From NCBI RefSeq assembly GCF_040802235.1, contig NC_133158.1:22509001-22573000 (forward strand): 64,000 nucleotides of DNA. The letters are read 5' to 3'. Positions 48,901 through 59,510 of this stretch are shown here, piece after piece. A program made the translations under genes and the position numbers. The stretch comes from Manis javanica. Lineage: Eukaryota > Chordata > Mammalia > Pholidota > Manidae. Each line of letters begins with the position of its first letter. The stretch's first letter is position 1. The notes under the pieces were generated by a model. It was given only the letters and a program-made list of their open reading frames with translations. It was not told where the DNA came from and ran no database searches.

Positions 48901-49690
48901 TGACCCAGGTGTGCTGACTAGAAGGAAAGCCTGTCTCTGATGTAGCCCGATGGCTACATCAGCATTTGTTGCACATGCAGCAAAAGACAATGTGGGCTGT
49001 AGCCCGTTGGTGAGGCTTGCTGTTGACCTTTGAAGAAGTCAGCAGAGCCCAGGGGGAGTGCCTTGTGTGCCCTAAGAGGGATTTACACCAAGTCCCACAG
49101 CAACAATAGTAAAGGGGACAATACCCCTTGCCAGGGGCAGATAGACTATTTTGGGCCTCTTCCTATATTGGAAGGCTATCAGTATGCCATGACTTGTGCA
49201 GACACAGCAACTGGACTATTGGTTGCTTTTCCTGCATGTTGGGCAGATCAGCAAATGACCAAAAGGGTCCTAGAATGTTACTTTGCAGCCTATGGCCAGC
49301 TGCAGGTGATTGAGAGTGATCAAGGCACCTACTTTATTGAACATGCATTACAAGAATGGGTGCAGCAATTAGGAAGAAAGTGGAAGTTTCATGTTTCATG
49401 TATCCCTACTGGGCCAGGCATAATAGAGATGTACAATGCTTTGTTGAAATCTGGCCTAAAGTCAGACACCAATAGTTTACATGGCTGGTCAGTTCGCTTA
49501 TGGACAGTGCTACAGTGTTTGAATGAGAAGCCCCAAAAAGGAGCCTTGAACCCTGTGAACATACTAAAACCCATTGCTGCCTCTCCTATGCAACTGTATC
49601 TATAAACCAAAGCAGATTTGAAGCAAGGATATGACCAGCAGAGCAACATACTGCTGCCAGCCCAAAACTGCATTATACCCTGGAGACACT
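48900..49690 (+). pseudogene. ERV integrase, catalytic core open
   Basis: Integrase joins viral DNA to the host chromosome. The N-terminal zinc-binding part (about 48955-49080, with an H-x3-H-like 'HQHLLH' and a C-x2-C 'ECLVC') is in a different frame from the core. The core lies in a frame open for 191 codons (49030-49605). Catalytic residues are present with canonical spacing: Asp39 in 'QIDYFGPLP', Asp97 in 'IESDQGTYF' and Glu133 in 'GIIEMYN', that is 35 residues between the last two. The C-terminal part continues after the stop at 49605 in broken form. Most conserved coding remnant in the window. Probably non-functional, lacking its zinc domain and any intact polyprotein. Confidence 0.85.
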
Positions 49691-50134
49691 GTTGAATGGA
49701 CATGGCTCTGGACAGTTCAACACATGGACCAGCAATAGCTGGCCCTTCTGGCACTTGGGGAAAAGGCTTGGAAGCTGGCCTCCTGTGTGTTCCTACAGTA
49801 ACAGCAGAGTAGCCCCAAAGATTATGTTAGAGTACCCAAAATGCCTGGGAAGGAAAAGTATCTTACGGGGAAGTTTTTTGTCTTTATGACCAGTGTATGC
49901 ACCTCCCATAGCCCTATATATTGACCCACCTGTAACCCCCACAGGGAAGGAGGTGAAGGTCTAGTATACTAGACCAGGACAAAAGAACCACTCTCTTGCA
50001 TGCATCCTACCTAATGGACAAGATTTGCCTATGCTGATGTCATTAGAGCATGTATCTTACCTACCTTAAGGTTATTTTCTTCTACAGTCCCTGTGACCTG
50101 GACCCATCCCCTGGCTGTAGCTGCCACATGATAA

Positions 50135-50338
50135 TTGCTACCCATTCAGCTACTAGTGCCTGTGGAATGGGTGAGCTATGGACTTAATCTGCATAAGACT
50201 TTGAACCTAGCTGAATCCTCCAGCTTAAGAATTATCATAATTTTATTACTGTTGTTATTGTATATTATTAGTCTGGTTGCAGTGCTCCAGTTTTCTCACA
50301 GAGGCCATTGCGGAAGACAGGGAGCAAGTAGACTATGA
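50135..50338 (+). pseudogene. Short frame with a membrane segment, env position of ERV
   Basis: A 67-codon frame between integrase and the 3' LTR, containing a strongly hydrophobic stretch at residues about 34-54 ('IIIILLLLLLYIISLVAVLQ') followed by basic residues. Its place, and the single membrane anchor, resemble the transmembrane tail of an envelope protein, but no fusion peptide, furin site or CX6CC motif is visible. It may be chance: the hydrophobic run is encoded by T/A-rich low-complexity DNA. No claim of function. Confidence 0.4.
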
Positions 50339-50362
50339 GGCAAGATACCTAGAGGGGTGGGC

Positions 50363-50574
50363 TGTGGGTAAAATTGCAGTAATTGCAAGGGGGAGTGAGG
50401 GCCTATCTGTACCAGACAGGCTGAGTAAGGTCCCTTTTTGTGCAGCCAAGTCACAAGAGACACCAGTGAGCAGAAGTGAGCAACTGCTTGTAAGCAATAA
50501 ACAAATTTCTCCCACTTTATTTCTCACTTTAACTAATTTTGGCTTCAAAGGTTATTTGTGCCGGGCTGGGAACA
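50363..50574 (+). repeat. ERV 3' LTR (212 bp)
   Basis: Begins with TG at 50363 and ends with CA at 50574. AATAAA at 50496-50501. It is shorter than the 5' LTR by about 95 bp near its start. A polypurine tract ('agaggggtggg', 50351-50361) lies directly upstream, as required for plus-strand priming. Confidence 0.9.
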
Positions 50575-51898
50575 CCATTCTAACTGGTGTGAAGTGATAT
50601 CTCATTGTGTTTTTAATTTGCATTTCCCTGATGATTAGCGATGTGAAGCATCTTTTCATGTGCCTGTTAGCCATCTGAATTTCTTCTTTGGAGAAGTATC
50701 TATTCAGGTCCTCCATCCATTTTTTTAATTAGATTATTTGTTTTTTGGGTGTTGAGACATGTGAGTTCTTTATATATTTTGGATGTTAACCCCTTGTCAG
50801 CTAAGTCATTTACAAATATATTCTCCCATACTGTAGGATGTCTTTTTGTTCTGCTGATGGTGTCCTTTGCTGTACAGAAGCTTTGTAGTTTGATGTAGTC
50901 CTACTTGTTCATTTTTTATTTTGTTTCCCTTTCCCAGTGAGATGTGACCAGGAAAAAATTGCTCATGCTTATGTTCTAGAGATTTTTGCCTGTGTTGTCT
51001 TCTACGAGTTTTATGGTTTCATGTATTACATTTAGGTCTTTGATCCATTTTGAGTTTATTTATGTGTATGGAGTTTAACAGTAATCCAGTTTCATTCTCT
51101 TATATGTAGCTGTCCAGTTTTCCTTATACCAGTTGTTGAAGAGGGTGTCTTTTCCCCATTGTATATTCATGGCTCCTTTATCATATATTAATTGACCATA
51201 TATGCATGAGTTTATATCTGGGCTTTCTATTATGTCCACTAATCTTGTGCCGGTACCAAATTGTTTTGATTACTGTGGCTTTGTAGTAGAGTTTGAAGTC
51301 AGGAAACATAATCCCATCAGCTTTGTTGTTCCTTCCCAGGATGGCTTTGGCTATTTGGGGTCTTTCATAGTTTCATATGAAGTTCAGAACTATTCTAGTT
51401 CATTGAAGAATGTTGTTGGTATTTTGATAGGGATTGCATTGAATATATTGCTTTGGGCAGGATGGCCATTTTGACAGTATTAATTCTTCCTATCCATGAG
51501 CATGGAATATATTTTCATTTATTTTTGTCTTTAATTTCTCTCAAAAAGTATTTTATAGTTTTCAGAGTACAGGTCTTTTACCTCCTTGGTTAGGTTTGTT
51601 CCTAGGTATTTTATTCTTTTTCATGCAATTGTAAATGTAATTGTTTCCCTGATTTCTTTTTCTACTAGTACATTGTTAGTATATAGGAATGTAACTGATT
51701 CATATGTGTTAATTTTGTATCCTGCAATTTTGCTAAATTCATTCATTAGTTCTAACAGTTTTTTAGTGGAGTTGTTAGGGTATTCTATGTATAATACCAT
51801 GTTGTCTGTATACAGTGACAGTTTAACTTCTTCCTTACCAATTTGTATGCCTTTTATTTATTTGTGTTGTCTGATTGCCATGGCTAGTACCTACAGTA
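50575..51898 (-). pseudogene. L1 ORF2 reverse-transcriptase remnant (right piece of copy 3)
   Basis: Antisense ORF2 covering the end of the reverse-transcriptase domain and the region after it. Landmarks on the plus strand include 'gcattgaatatattgctttg', 'ttcctatccatgagcatgg', 'ttggttaggtttgttcctag' and 'tgccttttatttatttgtgt'. On the minus strand the palm motif reads Y-T-D-N rather than F/Y-x-D-D, so the catalytic pair is lost. Frames are broken by several stops. 5' truncation at 51898. Confidence 0.85.
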
Positions 51899-51916
51899 CT
51901 AATTACCTGATTTTTT

Positions 51917-53199
51917 AAAATTATCAAATGATTGATCCAGTATCTGTGCAAAGACTGAGACACAGACACAGAGTTTTAGAGCACTAATTTTTAGGATCAA
52001 TTCTTGAATAAATAATCATATCAGGAGCAAGATTTGCAAGTGTGATTTTGGATAAAAGAAAGCATTTCATTTTAGCCTTTTACAGCAATAGAGTTGGAGC
52101 CTGGTTTTCTAAGAATCTCTGGTTTTCCCAGGCAGTGTTGAATTTCTAGAGAAAGAAACAAAACGTAATCTACACACAGTCAAATGCCTGAGGCAATGTG
52201 ACTATTGTGTGAGTTCAAATCAGGTCAAAATAAAAATGACTACTAACCAGCCATCCAGCTTGTAAAATGATATAAGAACTCATTCTTACTTACTGCCCTT
52301 TAAAAATATTAAAAAATAAGTCATAGTGTCAGCAAGATGCCTCAAGTTTCATTGTTGTTTTATGGACTCAAAGTGTTTCAAGTAAGGGTTGGCTATGATG
52401 TGAATGTCTGTAAATCAAAGCCTACTTTTCCACTTAATCTAATTATAGTACTGATAATATATCCTAATGGTTTGACAAGCCCTAGTACACTGTAATGGTA
52501 TCATCTTAGGAGAAAAGGTTTAAGACAAAGCCAATACTGTGTTACGGTGAGGTAGAGGAGTTCTGCCTTTTGAGGATTATAGTTTTCGGTTTATTTTCTT
52601 CTATGTTTCATAATATTTTTCAAATTCTAATACCTCCTTTTGCCATTAGCTATACTCTAAAGCCTCTAGAATCATAGAAGTTCTCTAAGCACTAACAATC
52701 TTTTAAATCAATATTATGTTCCTCAGAGTATTTTTGTCTTCCTCATGTTTGTCTAAATATTTAAATTGATAATAGTTTGGAAAAATTTCAGATTTCATTA
52801 GTTTCTCTTGCTTGCAGGCTTTCTGAGCCTCCATTTTCTTATACAATGTGGAGAATTGTAGAGAAAGATAAATCAGTACTTGATATTAAAAATAAAAGCA
52901 TAGATATGGATACAAATATATGCTAACAACTGATGATTATTCAGATAGATATGATTCTGCTGGTTAATATAAATCTGATCCTCAGATTCATTCCCCACTT
53001 CCATTTTATCTTATAGTAAGGCAAGAATCCATTTAGGTTAAAGGATTTTTAGAGATTTAACTTCCCTAATCAATTTAAAGTAGCAGCAATGACTTCCCAT
53101 ACACCCAGATCACTTTCGTCCTCTATTTTCTTCTTCTTTCTTACCACAATCTTTATTTATCGTGCTTCTCTTTATTTTCTTATCATCTCTGGCACCAAC
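51917..53199. other. Unassigned AT-rich sequence
   Basis: Nothing recognised. Confidence 0.4.
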
Positions 53200-53310
53200 A
53201 CCTTTAGAATAAATGCTACAGGAGGGTAGGGACCATGTTTGCTGTAGTCATTTTTTTTTTTAATCACTGACAGGACGATGTATGCCATTGATAAACATTT
53301 TTTAAATTAG
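53200..53310 (+). repeat. L2 LINE 3' fragment
   Basis: 'tacaggagggtagggaccat', 'gtttgctgtagtca' and '..tatgccattgataaacatt' follow the plus-orientation L2 3' end ('gggcagggacc.. tgctcaataaat'). Confidence 0.65.
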
Positions 53311-55859
53311 ATTTTTTTTGGTTTCAGACACCACATTTTAGGGACTGAAAGCAATGCCCTGGCCAAGTCAAATGAGAAAGACTTTCAAAATATTGCATGC
53401 TCTTTACATTTACAGCTCCTTCTTCTGTGTTTCCTACATGCCGCCTCCTCCTAACACCAACCAGGAACCTCCTATGGGACCAAAGGCAGGATAGAAGGAA
53501 AGCCATAAGGAGAGTTAGTACCTTTCTCATTGCTCCTGAGACCTCTTATCTCCTGACAATCTGATAGATCATCATCATGTTACTCGTGCCATAATCACCA
53601 CAAACTTTACATAAACACACACATATACATACACACATACATGTATATATAATATAAATTACATAAAACTATCCTTTTAATCTATTTTATATATACTACA
53701 TATACTTTATATATACTTTTGTAAAAGTGCTTTTGTTTTGCAAATAAAACAGAAAAACTAAAAATGCCTGTTTCCTCTAATAAAGGATATAGAAACTCAG
53801 TTTCTTAAGAGACATATTCTAACACAGTTTGATAATAATCGTGCAACCAACACAAAAAAGGAAAATTAATTTTTTAACTTAATATAAATGTTCCTATTCC
53901 ATATCAACATTACTATTATACAATGGACACAAGGAGGAAAATTCCATAAAATTGATACCCTATATATTGTAAATCAAATCCATTTTCAATCACATAAGTT
54001 CTTTGAGTTCTAAACTTTACAAGTCAAATTTATCTGTACTAATATCTACTGTCAGAAGTATATGTAAGCACACAGAACTGTCTATGTGACTGTATTTTAT
54101 TCCCCTATAATTGTGAACGTAGCTTGTTCATGAAAAAAGGGGGACAAAAAACTATGAGAAATAGAGAGCAAAAGTGTGTCTTTAAAGTTGAGTGAGCACC
54201 CGCTGCAGAAAATTAGTGACAGTGCCTACACCAAAACTCAGGTAAATAGGTGAACGATTATCCTGAAGAAACCTCAAAGGATGGAATAACTGGGTTTAGA
54301 AGTGAGAAATCTAGCTGTGCTGGTTTCAGGGAGATGAAGTCACTAGCTACTCATCTAGTTAATCTTCCTTTTGCATGTCATCAGCCATCTACAAATACAT
54401 ATATCACTACAGAGCAACAGGGTAGTGGTAGCTGTTTGTTTCTAAAGTTTTTGATCAAGCAAGTAACATTACAACTTCTGATTTTCCCTTTAGCAACCCA
54501 AATATATCCAAATTATAAATTGAAAGATATTGAACTTTTAATAATTAAGGCTTTCTGAGCACTGTTAAGTTACATAAAACTATGTTGGATAGGCACTTTT
54601 TTTCATTTTTTATCTAATCTTCATTTTAATATTGGAACAACTAGGTATTTTGCCTTCTTTTATTTGCATGGTTTTCTTTTTGGTATTTATATAAATGGAT
54701 ATAAATGGAAAATGAGTAAAATACATTCCAGCAAAGGTATTAGAATACCAATGTAGCTAATGCTATTCTTGTGAACCACTTAGGGACAAATGGATTCATT
54801 TTAAAAAATAGGAATTATAGAATATTATCAATCTGAAGGTATCAACAGTGTATTGTTATAGAACTGTAGCTTTAAAGAACATCTATTGTGCAGGATGATC
54901 ACCAAACACTTCAGCATATGCTTCTAAAATTATGCACATATATTAAATGCCAGAGGGGCTAACTTTGCCTGTTTGCCTGGGATGGTCCTGATTATAATAG
55001 AACTCAAAGGATTACATCCCAGGAAACCCTCCATTCCCAGGCAACTCAAGAAATTTGGTCATGTTGGTCTGACCAAAAGTTCCAAATGAATTAGTTGCAT
55101 TGTCTTTGTCCATGTAGACAAAAGCTAGAGAAAGGTATGGGCTGAGTTTTGGCTTCAATTTTTCCTAATTTTTTATCTATATCAAACCACCTGACTTTTG
55201 CACTGTCGCTTTCTACCTTTTGTAAATGTAATAGTTTTCTCACATGTATTTCCAAAGTTTAAGTGAAAATATCAACAGGAAATGCATTGTAATATTCAAA
55301 ATGCTATATAAATATGTTTTTCTTAACTCTAGCAATTTGAACTATCAGTGTTGGTACATACAGTACTTTCTACCTAACCACCGCTAGAGGCATATGCACT
55401 ATGATTCGAATGTAAAGTGTACATGAATTGGTTTTAGATATGTATTTGCATGCATTTGTCAATACTTATTGGTTTAAAGTCCCAGGTCATAGTTTTGAAA
55501 ACTACTTATTTCCATTGGTGTTCATTTGCATAAAATAACTTTTGTTTTCTTCTTTTAACTTTTCATCATTACTTTTATTAAATACTACATCCTTTTGAAT
55601 ATGTACATACATAAATATCTAGGTAGATATAAATATGGTTCCTTACTGTGGATTTTAAAAATTGATTTGAACGTCCAAATCTTAATTTTTAGTGTGACTT
55701 ATCTATTAAAAGTCCTGTCTTCTCTATCCTCTCTTTACTTAATGAAAAAGCCAATTGCAAATCAAGAAAACTGATTAGCGGCAATAATCTTGGTATTCTA
55801 GTAATAAAAATCTTTGCTGAAGTCTAATCTTTATAAGTGGCCCTGCCTGTATTTATTTC
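53311..55859. other. Unassigned AT-rich sequence
   Basis: Nothing recognised apart from CA/TA low complexity at about 53610-53720. The 102-codon plus frame at 54250-54558 has no signature I recognise. Confidence 0.4.
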
Positions 55860-56370
55860 AAGGTTAAAGTCTAACTCTAGGTCTCATAGATGGCAGAGGT
55901 CTAATACTAGTAGCAGATGCTGTCCCTGTTCTCAGTGACTTTCCCAAACTCTATACCCATTCCCAGGATTTGCACAACCTTACAACCCTGATGTCTAGCA
56001 AATACTGTGAAAACCTAACTATCTCTGACCGTTTCTGGCTTAGGAAACATGCTTTCCTCCATTCAGGACAAGCTGGAATTGCCTGGAGTTAATGCTCCAG
56101 CCCTCAATCAATAATGGATGAGGAATTGATAAATAAATAACCATCGTCTGTGCCCCTTAATTGGGATAACTGAACACGGTTCTGTACCCAGGACTCCCCA
56201 GAGAGACTGAGGTTCAGTTGACCACACTGATAACTGGTATGATAACAAGCCTTTACTGGCTTTGTTCTCTTAGTAAACCATCTCCCTTCTGGTGTTTCTT
56301 GAGACTACCTCCCAACAAAACTTCTTACATCCGTAAGTCCTGACTCACAATCTATTGGAGGGAACTCAGA
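55860..56370 (+). repeat. LTR-like fragment, old ERV family
   Basis: 'ggaattgcctggagttaatg', 'ctccagccctcaatcaataa', 'gggataactgaacacggttc', 'gactgaggttcagttgacca', 'tttactggctttgttctctt' and 'tggtgtttcttgagactacc' together are typical of the 3' half of an old mammalian LTR. No internal genes or second LTR are seen. Family not named. Confidence 0.5.
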
Positions 56371-58639
56371 ACAAGAAGTTATTTGATAAAGAAATTAGTT
56401 TATCTGTATGAAAAGATACACAGAATATACAGGTAAGCCTCTGACTCACTATGTCATCATACAAATCATTTCATCTTGGCTTATGAAAGCTGTTAGAAAT
56501 GGAAGTCAGCTAAGAGTTGGAGGGACTGAGTGCTCTCTTAAGATGGAACTTATTATTTTACTTTGGCTGGGAGGTTAGTCCATTAACATAAGAGGCAGAA
56601 CCCTTGAGATGTCCCTAAAGCTAACTTCTGCTAAGGTCTGTTCTGGTATGTCCTATGTGATAAAAGTTCCTGAGTATAGATGTCTTGGTATTCTACTTGC
56701 AAATGGTAGGTCTGCAGGTGAGATGGGCACTATGACATGTACCCTGAAATTCAGCACTTTGAGCTCAGAAGTAGGTGGAGTGTGAATTATCAGCCACTAG
56801 TCCCATGAAGTCTGATAGTCATGTCTCTTACACAGTTCTGCCCTGGGATATGGGGCGCCCAAAGAGAGGTTCTTGTTGATGCTAGAGGAAGCTGTTTGCA
56901 AGCTTCCAAAGGAACAATTAGTCCTTCAGACTCTAATCAAAGGCTGCTTAGGGGTTTGTTCTTCATGAGTTAATGGGAGTACGAGCATTCAATGAAGGAA
57001 GATTAGCCCCAGAAGACAGGGAAGGAAATTAAACCTTTATTTTGATTTGAATTGGGAGTGAATAAAGTGTTCACTGCTGACTAAACTCAAGTGAAGTTAA
57101 CATGTAAGAATGAATGGAGACTAAGTTCTCTGTGTGGCAAGGAAGACATCAGGGCACTATGTACCTGGGAACCTCCTGGGACAGAGTTGAGATTCAGGTG
57201 GCCATTCATTGTACTCAGTGGGTGATGGAGACTTTTATTAAATGCTGTATCAATGTGGTTAAATATTCCCAGAACCAATAAAAATGCCCTTTGCCTTTTT
57301 CCACCCTCTATTAAAAGTAATTGCTCTTCATCTAGTTATGGTTATCTTGGAAGTAGTCACAGAGTGCTTGGAGGACCTGGGGGATGAAAAGTTTGAAGGA
57401 AAAATGTAGCTGTGTAGCATTGGCATTCATGAGAAAATTCACATTAGATGTTTGAAAGGCAGGTCCCCAGAAGGCAATAGAGAAGTCAGGAACAATATTG
57501 TGCCAAAAATACCACTCTGGCCTAGAGATCATGGAGTTTATGTCAGGTAGACTGAAGGAAAATGATTTGGAAAGAAAAGATGTATGTGATTTTCTATATG
57601 CATTTAGTTTATTTATATGTGTACATCTCCTGAAAAAACTAGTATGTTCTGGGAACTGACAAGCACATTGGGCCTGAAACTTTTGAAATATGCAGCTGTG
57701 TTTTGTATTTCTTTTACTCTAAAACCTCTAAATAGCATCTTGTGACATGATCAATATATTCTCAAACTCATATCTTTTAGAAATTGGTTTAGTGACCAAT
57801 AAGCCAAAAAATGGGTTTTTCCCACTTAACACTTTACTCTTGGGAGGCTGAATTTAAGTCATTGGAGATTCAGAGGCAGAATCCAAAGTCCTTGTTCGTT
57901 TTCAGATATGTACTTCTTCTGGGGGCCTAAAGATCAGTTGTCCCATCAATACTACTCCAGACGTGTAGGTTACAAAAGACGTGAAGAAGTGGGTGGCTGG
58001 CATTATCCTTGTCTAGAGTCACGTTAGTGCAAAAGGAATCCTTCTCTCACCTATTTTCTTATTCTAGACTGTTGGGATAATAGTCACTTGAAGGCAGTCT
58101 AGGTTCAGCCCTCTTACTTATTCCCTTTATTTAAAAGGTCTAGCAAATAACCTTTCAAGGAGATTGTACTAAATTCTATCAAGATAACAAAGAGAACAAT
58201 AACTCTCAAAGTTATTAATGCTTCTGGATAGCTTTGTCTGTTACAACCCTGAAATACATTTAAGTCATTCATAAGCAGCAACTAGTCACCCATTCACTCA
58301 GTGAATTAATATAACTTAATCTTATCTTCCTCTGCATAAGGACACACACACACACACTAACTGGCACACAATTCTGAAAAGCAGGCCATGGAAAATATAT
58401 CATGAAAAATCAGATGTATCTTGAATATTTCATTCATTCTTTCATTAAAGATAAATTGATTAGAAGTTGAAAGTGAAAGCATTTCTAAATGAAGGTATAA
58501 TAGAAGTCTTCATGGATTAAAGGTCATTGAATCCTGGCAAAATGCTTAAATGCCAGGAAGATGGAGCAATATAACCAAAGACAGAAGCATCCTTGAAAAT
58601 GATCTGATCTTTTCCATTTTCTTGTTTTGTACTTAACAA
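56371..58639. other. Unassigned sequence
   Basis: Nothing recognised. Short minus frames at 57087-57532 have no domain. A short CA run lies at 58345-58358. Confidence 0.4.
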
Positions 58640-58900
58640 TGACGATGATAATGATAACAGCAGCTATTATTTCAGCCTTGCCTTCATATGAGATACTGTT
58701 CTAGGAAGTTTATATGTAATAACTTATCCTCATCTAGAACTTGGGCAGTAGCTACTATTATTATCCCCATTTTACTGATGAAACTAAGGTGCAGAAGTGT
58801 TACATAACCTTACCAAGTCCCTTTCTTGGTGAGAGGCAGAGGCTAGATTAAAAATTAGGCATCATACCTACAAAGCATGGACTTTGAGCTACTAATGTTT
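58640..58900 (-). repeat. MIR SINE
   Basis: Nearly complete antisense MIR: 'gataacagcagctattattt', 'gatactgttctaggaagttt', 'ctattattatccccatttta', 'ctgatgaaactaaggtgcag' and 'aagtgttacataaccttacc' are the reverse complement of the MIR order. Confidence 0.9.
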
Positions 58901-59409
58901 CCTCTTATACAGCTCACAGAGCCACTGGGTCAATGACTCTGTTTTCCTTTCCATGTCCCTTCAGACATGGGTGGACTGATAGAACCAGTGCTATCTTGAA
59001 TGTAAGACCTTAGGGTAGTAGTGGACACCTACCTACACACAAAATGAACTGCTGGATTAAGTTGGGAGAATGCCCCACAATACCCCAGAATCACAGCCTT
59101 TTGTTTGCTTCATTCAGAGAGACTGAACTATTGGAATGGAAATGTGGCTGTCTTCTGGTGTTCTCTTTCCTCCACAGATCCACTTACTCTCATAGACGGC
59201 CGTTAAGACTGGAAGAAAGGCAGTTTTCAAAGCAACAGTCTGACCTCGGTCATGCTACAGTCCCTCCCTCCTGAGATATTTTCCAAAAACTACCTTCACA
59301 TTCTACTTGTGCCATATGGAGGAAGCCAATTAATATTGTTTTCAGAATAATTCCACTTACATATGTCCAGATAGCTGATAACAATCCTGTGCTTCCTTCC
59401 TATATATAA
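58901..59409. other. Unassigned sequence
   Basis: No repeat recognised. A 76-codon frame (59044-59274) shows no domain. Confidence 0.4.
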
Positions 59410-59510
59410 TATGGAAAGGACCCTAGTCTTGAAATCAAAAGATCTGGGTACAATGTAGTGGCCCAGCTTGGTCACATACTGTCTATATACTTTTGGCCTA
59501 ATACTTGAAG
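59410..59510 (+). repeat. MIR SINE fragment
   Basis: 'gaccctagtcttgaaatcaa', 'aagatctgggtacaatg' and 'cagcttggtcacatactg' resemble the first half of a plus-orientation MIR. Confidence 0.6.

Larger units (their letters stand above)
45519..50574 (+). mobile_element. ERV-L-like endogenous retrovirus (provirus)
   Basis: About 5.06 kb, plus strand, inserted into L1 copy 3. Order: 5' LTR, gag remnant, protease, truncated reverse transcriptase, RNase H, integrase, short membrane frame, polypurine tract, 3' LTR. The L1 sequence resumes at 50575 exactly where it stopped; an imperfect 5-bp target duplication ('ccaac' / 'ccatt') fits ERV-L. The sequence after the reverse-transcriptase start ('PVKKPDSSWHMTVDYKELNK') resembles class III (ERV-L) more than gammaretroviral elements. 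No recognisable envelope surface domain or dUTPase. It is defective: many stops, frameshifts and a deletion in the polymerase. Confidence 0.85.
44695..51916 (-). mobile_element. L1 copy 3, split by a provirus; long target-site duplication
   Basis: Minus-strand L1 in two pieces, 44712-45518 and 50575-51898 (about 2.1 kb together). A duplicated target 'ctaattacctgattttt' lies at 44695-44711 and again at 51899-51915, so both pieces are one insertion. The left piece has the T-run tail, 3' UTR and the ORF2 C-terminus; the stop codon seen in copies 1 and 2 is altered here. The right piece runs upstream through ORF2 into the reverse-transcriptase palm, where 'LYTDNMVLYIE' occupies the FADD-type catalytic site. 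It is more diverged than copies 1 and 2, and older than the provirus it holds. Confidence 0.93.

Noticed and set aside
49389-49754. 121-codon minus frame
   Set aside because: It is antisense to integrase, whose catalytic pattern on the plus strand is clear. An antisense gene is not supported.
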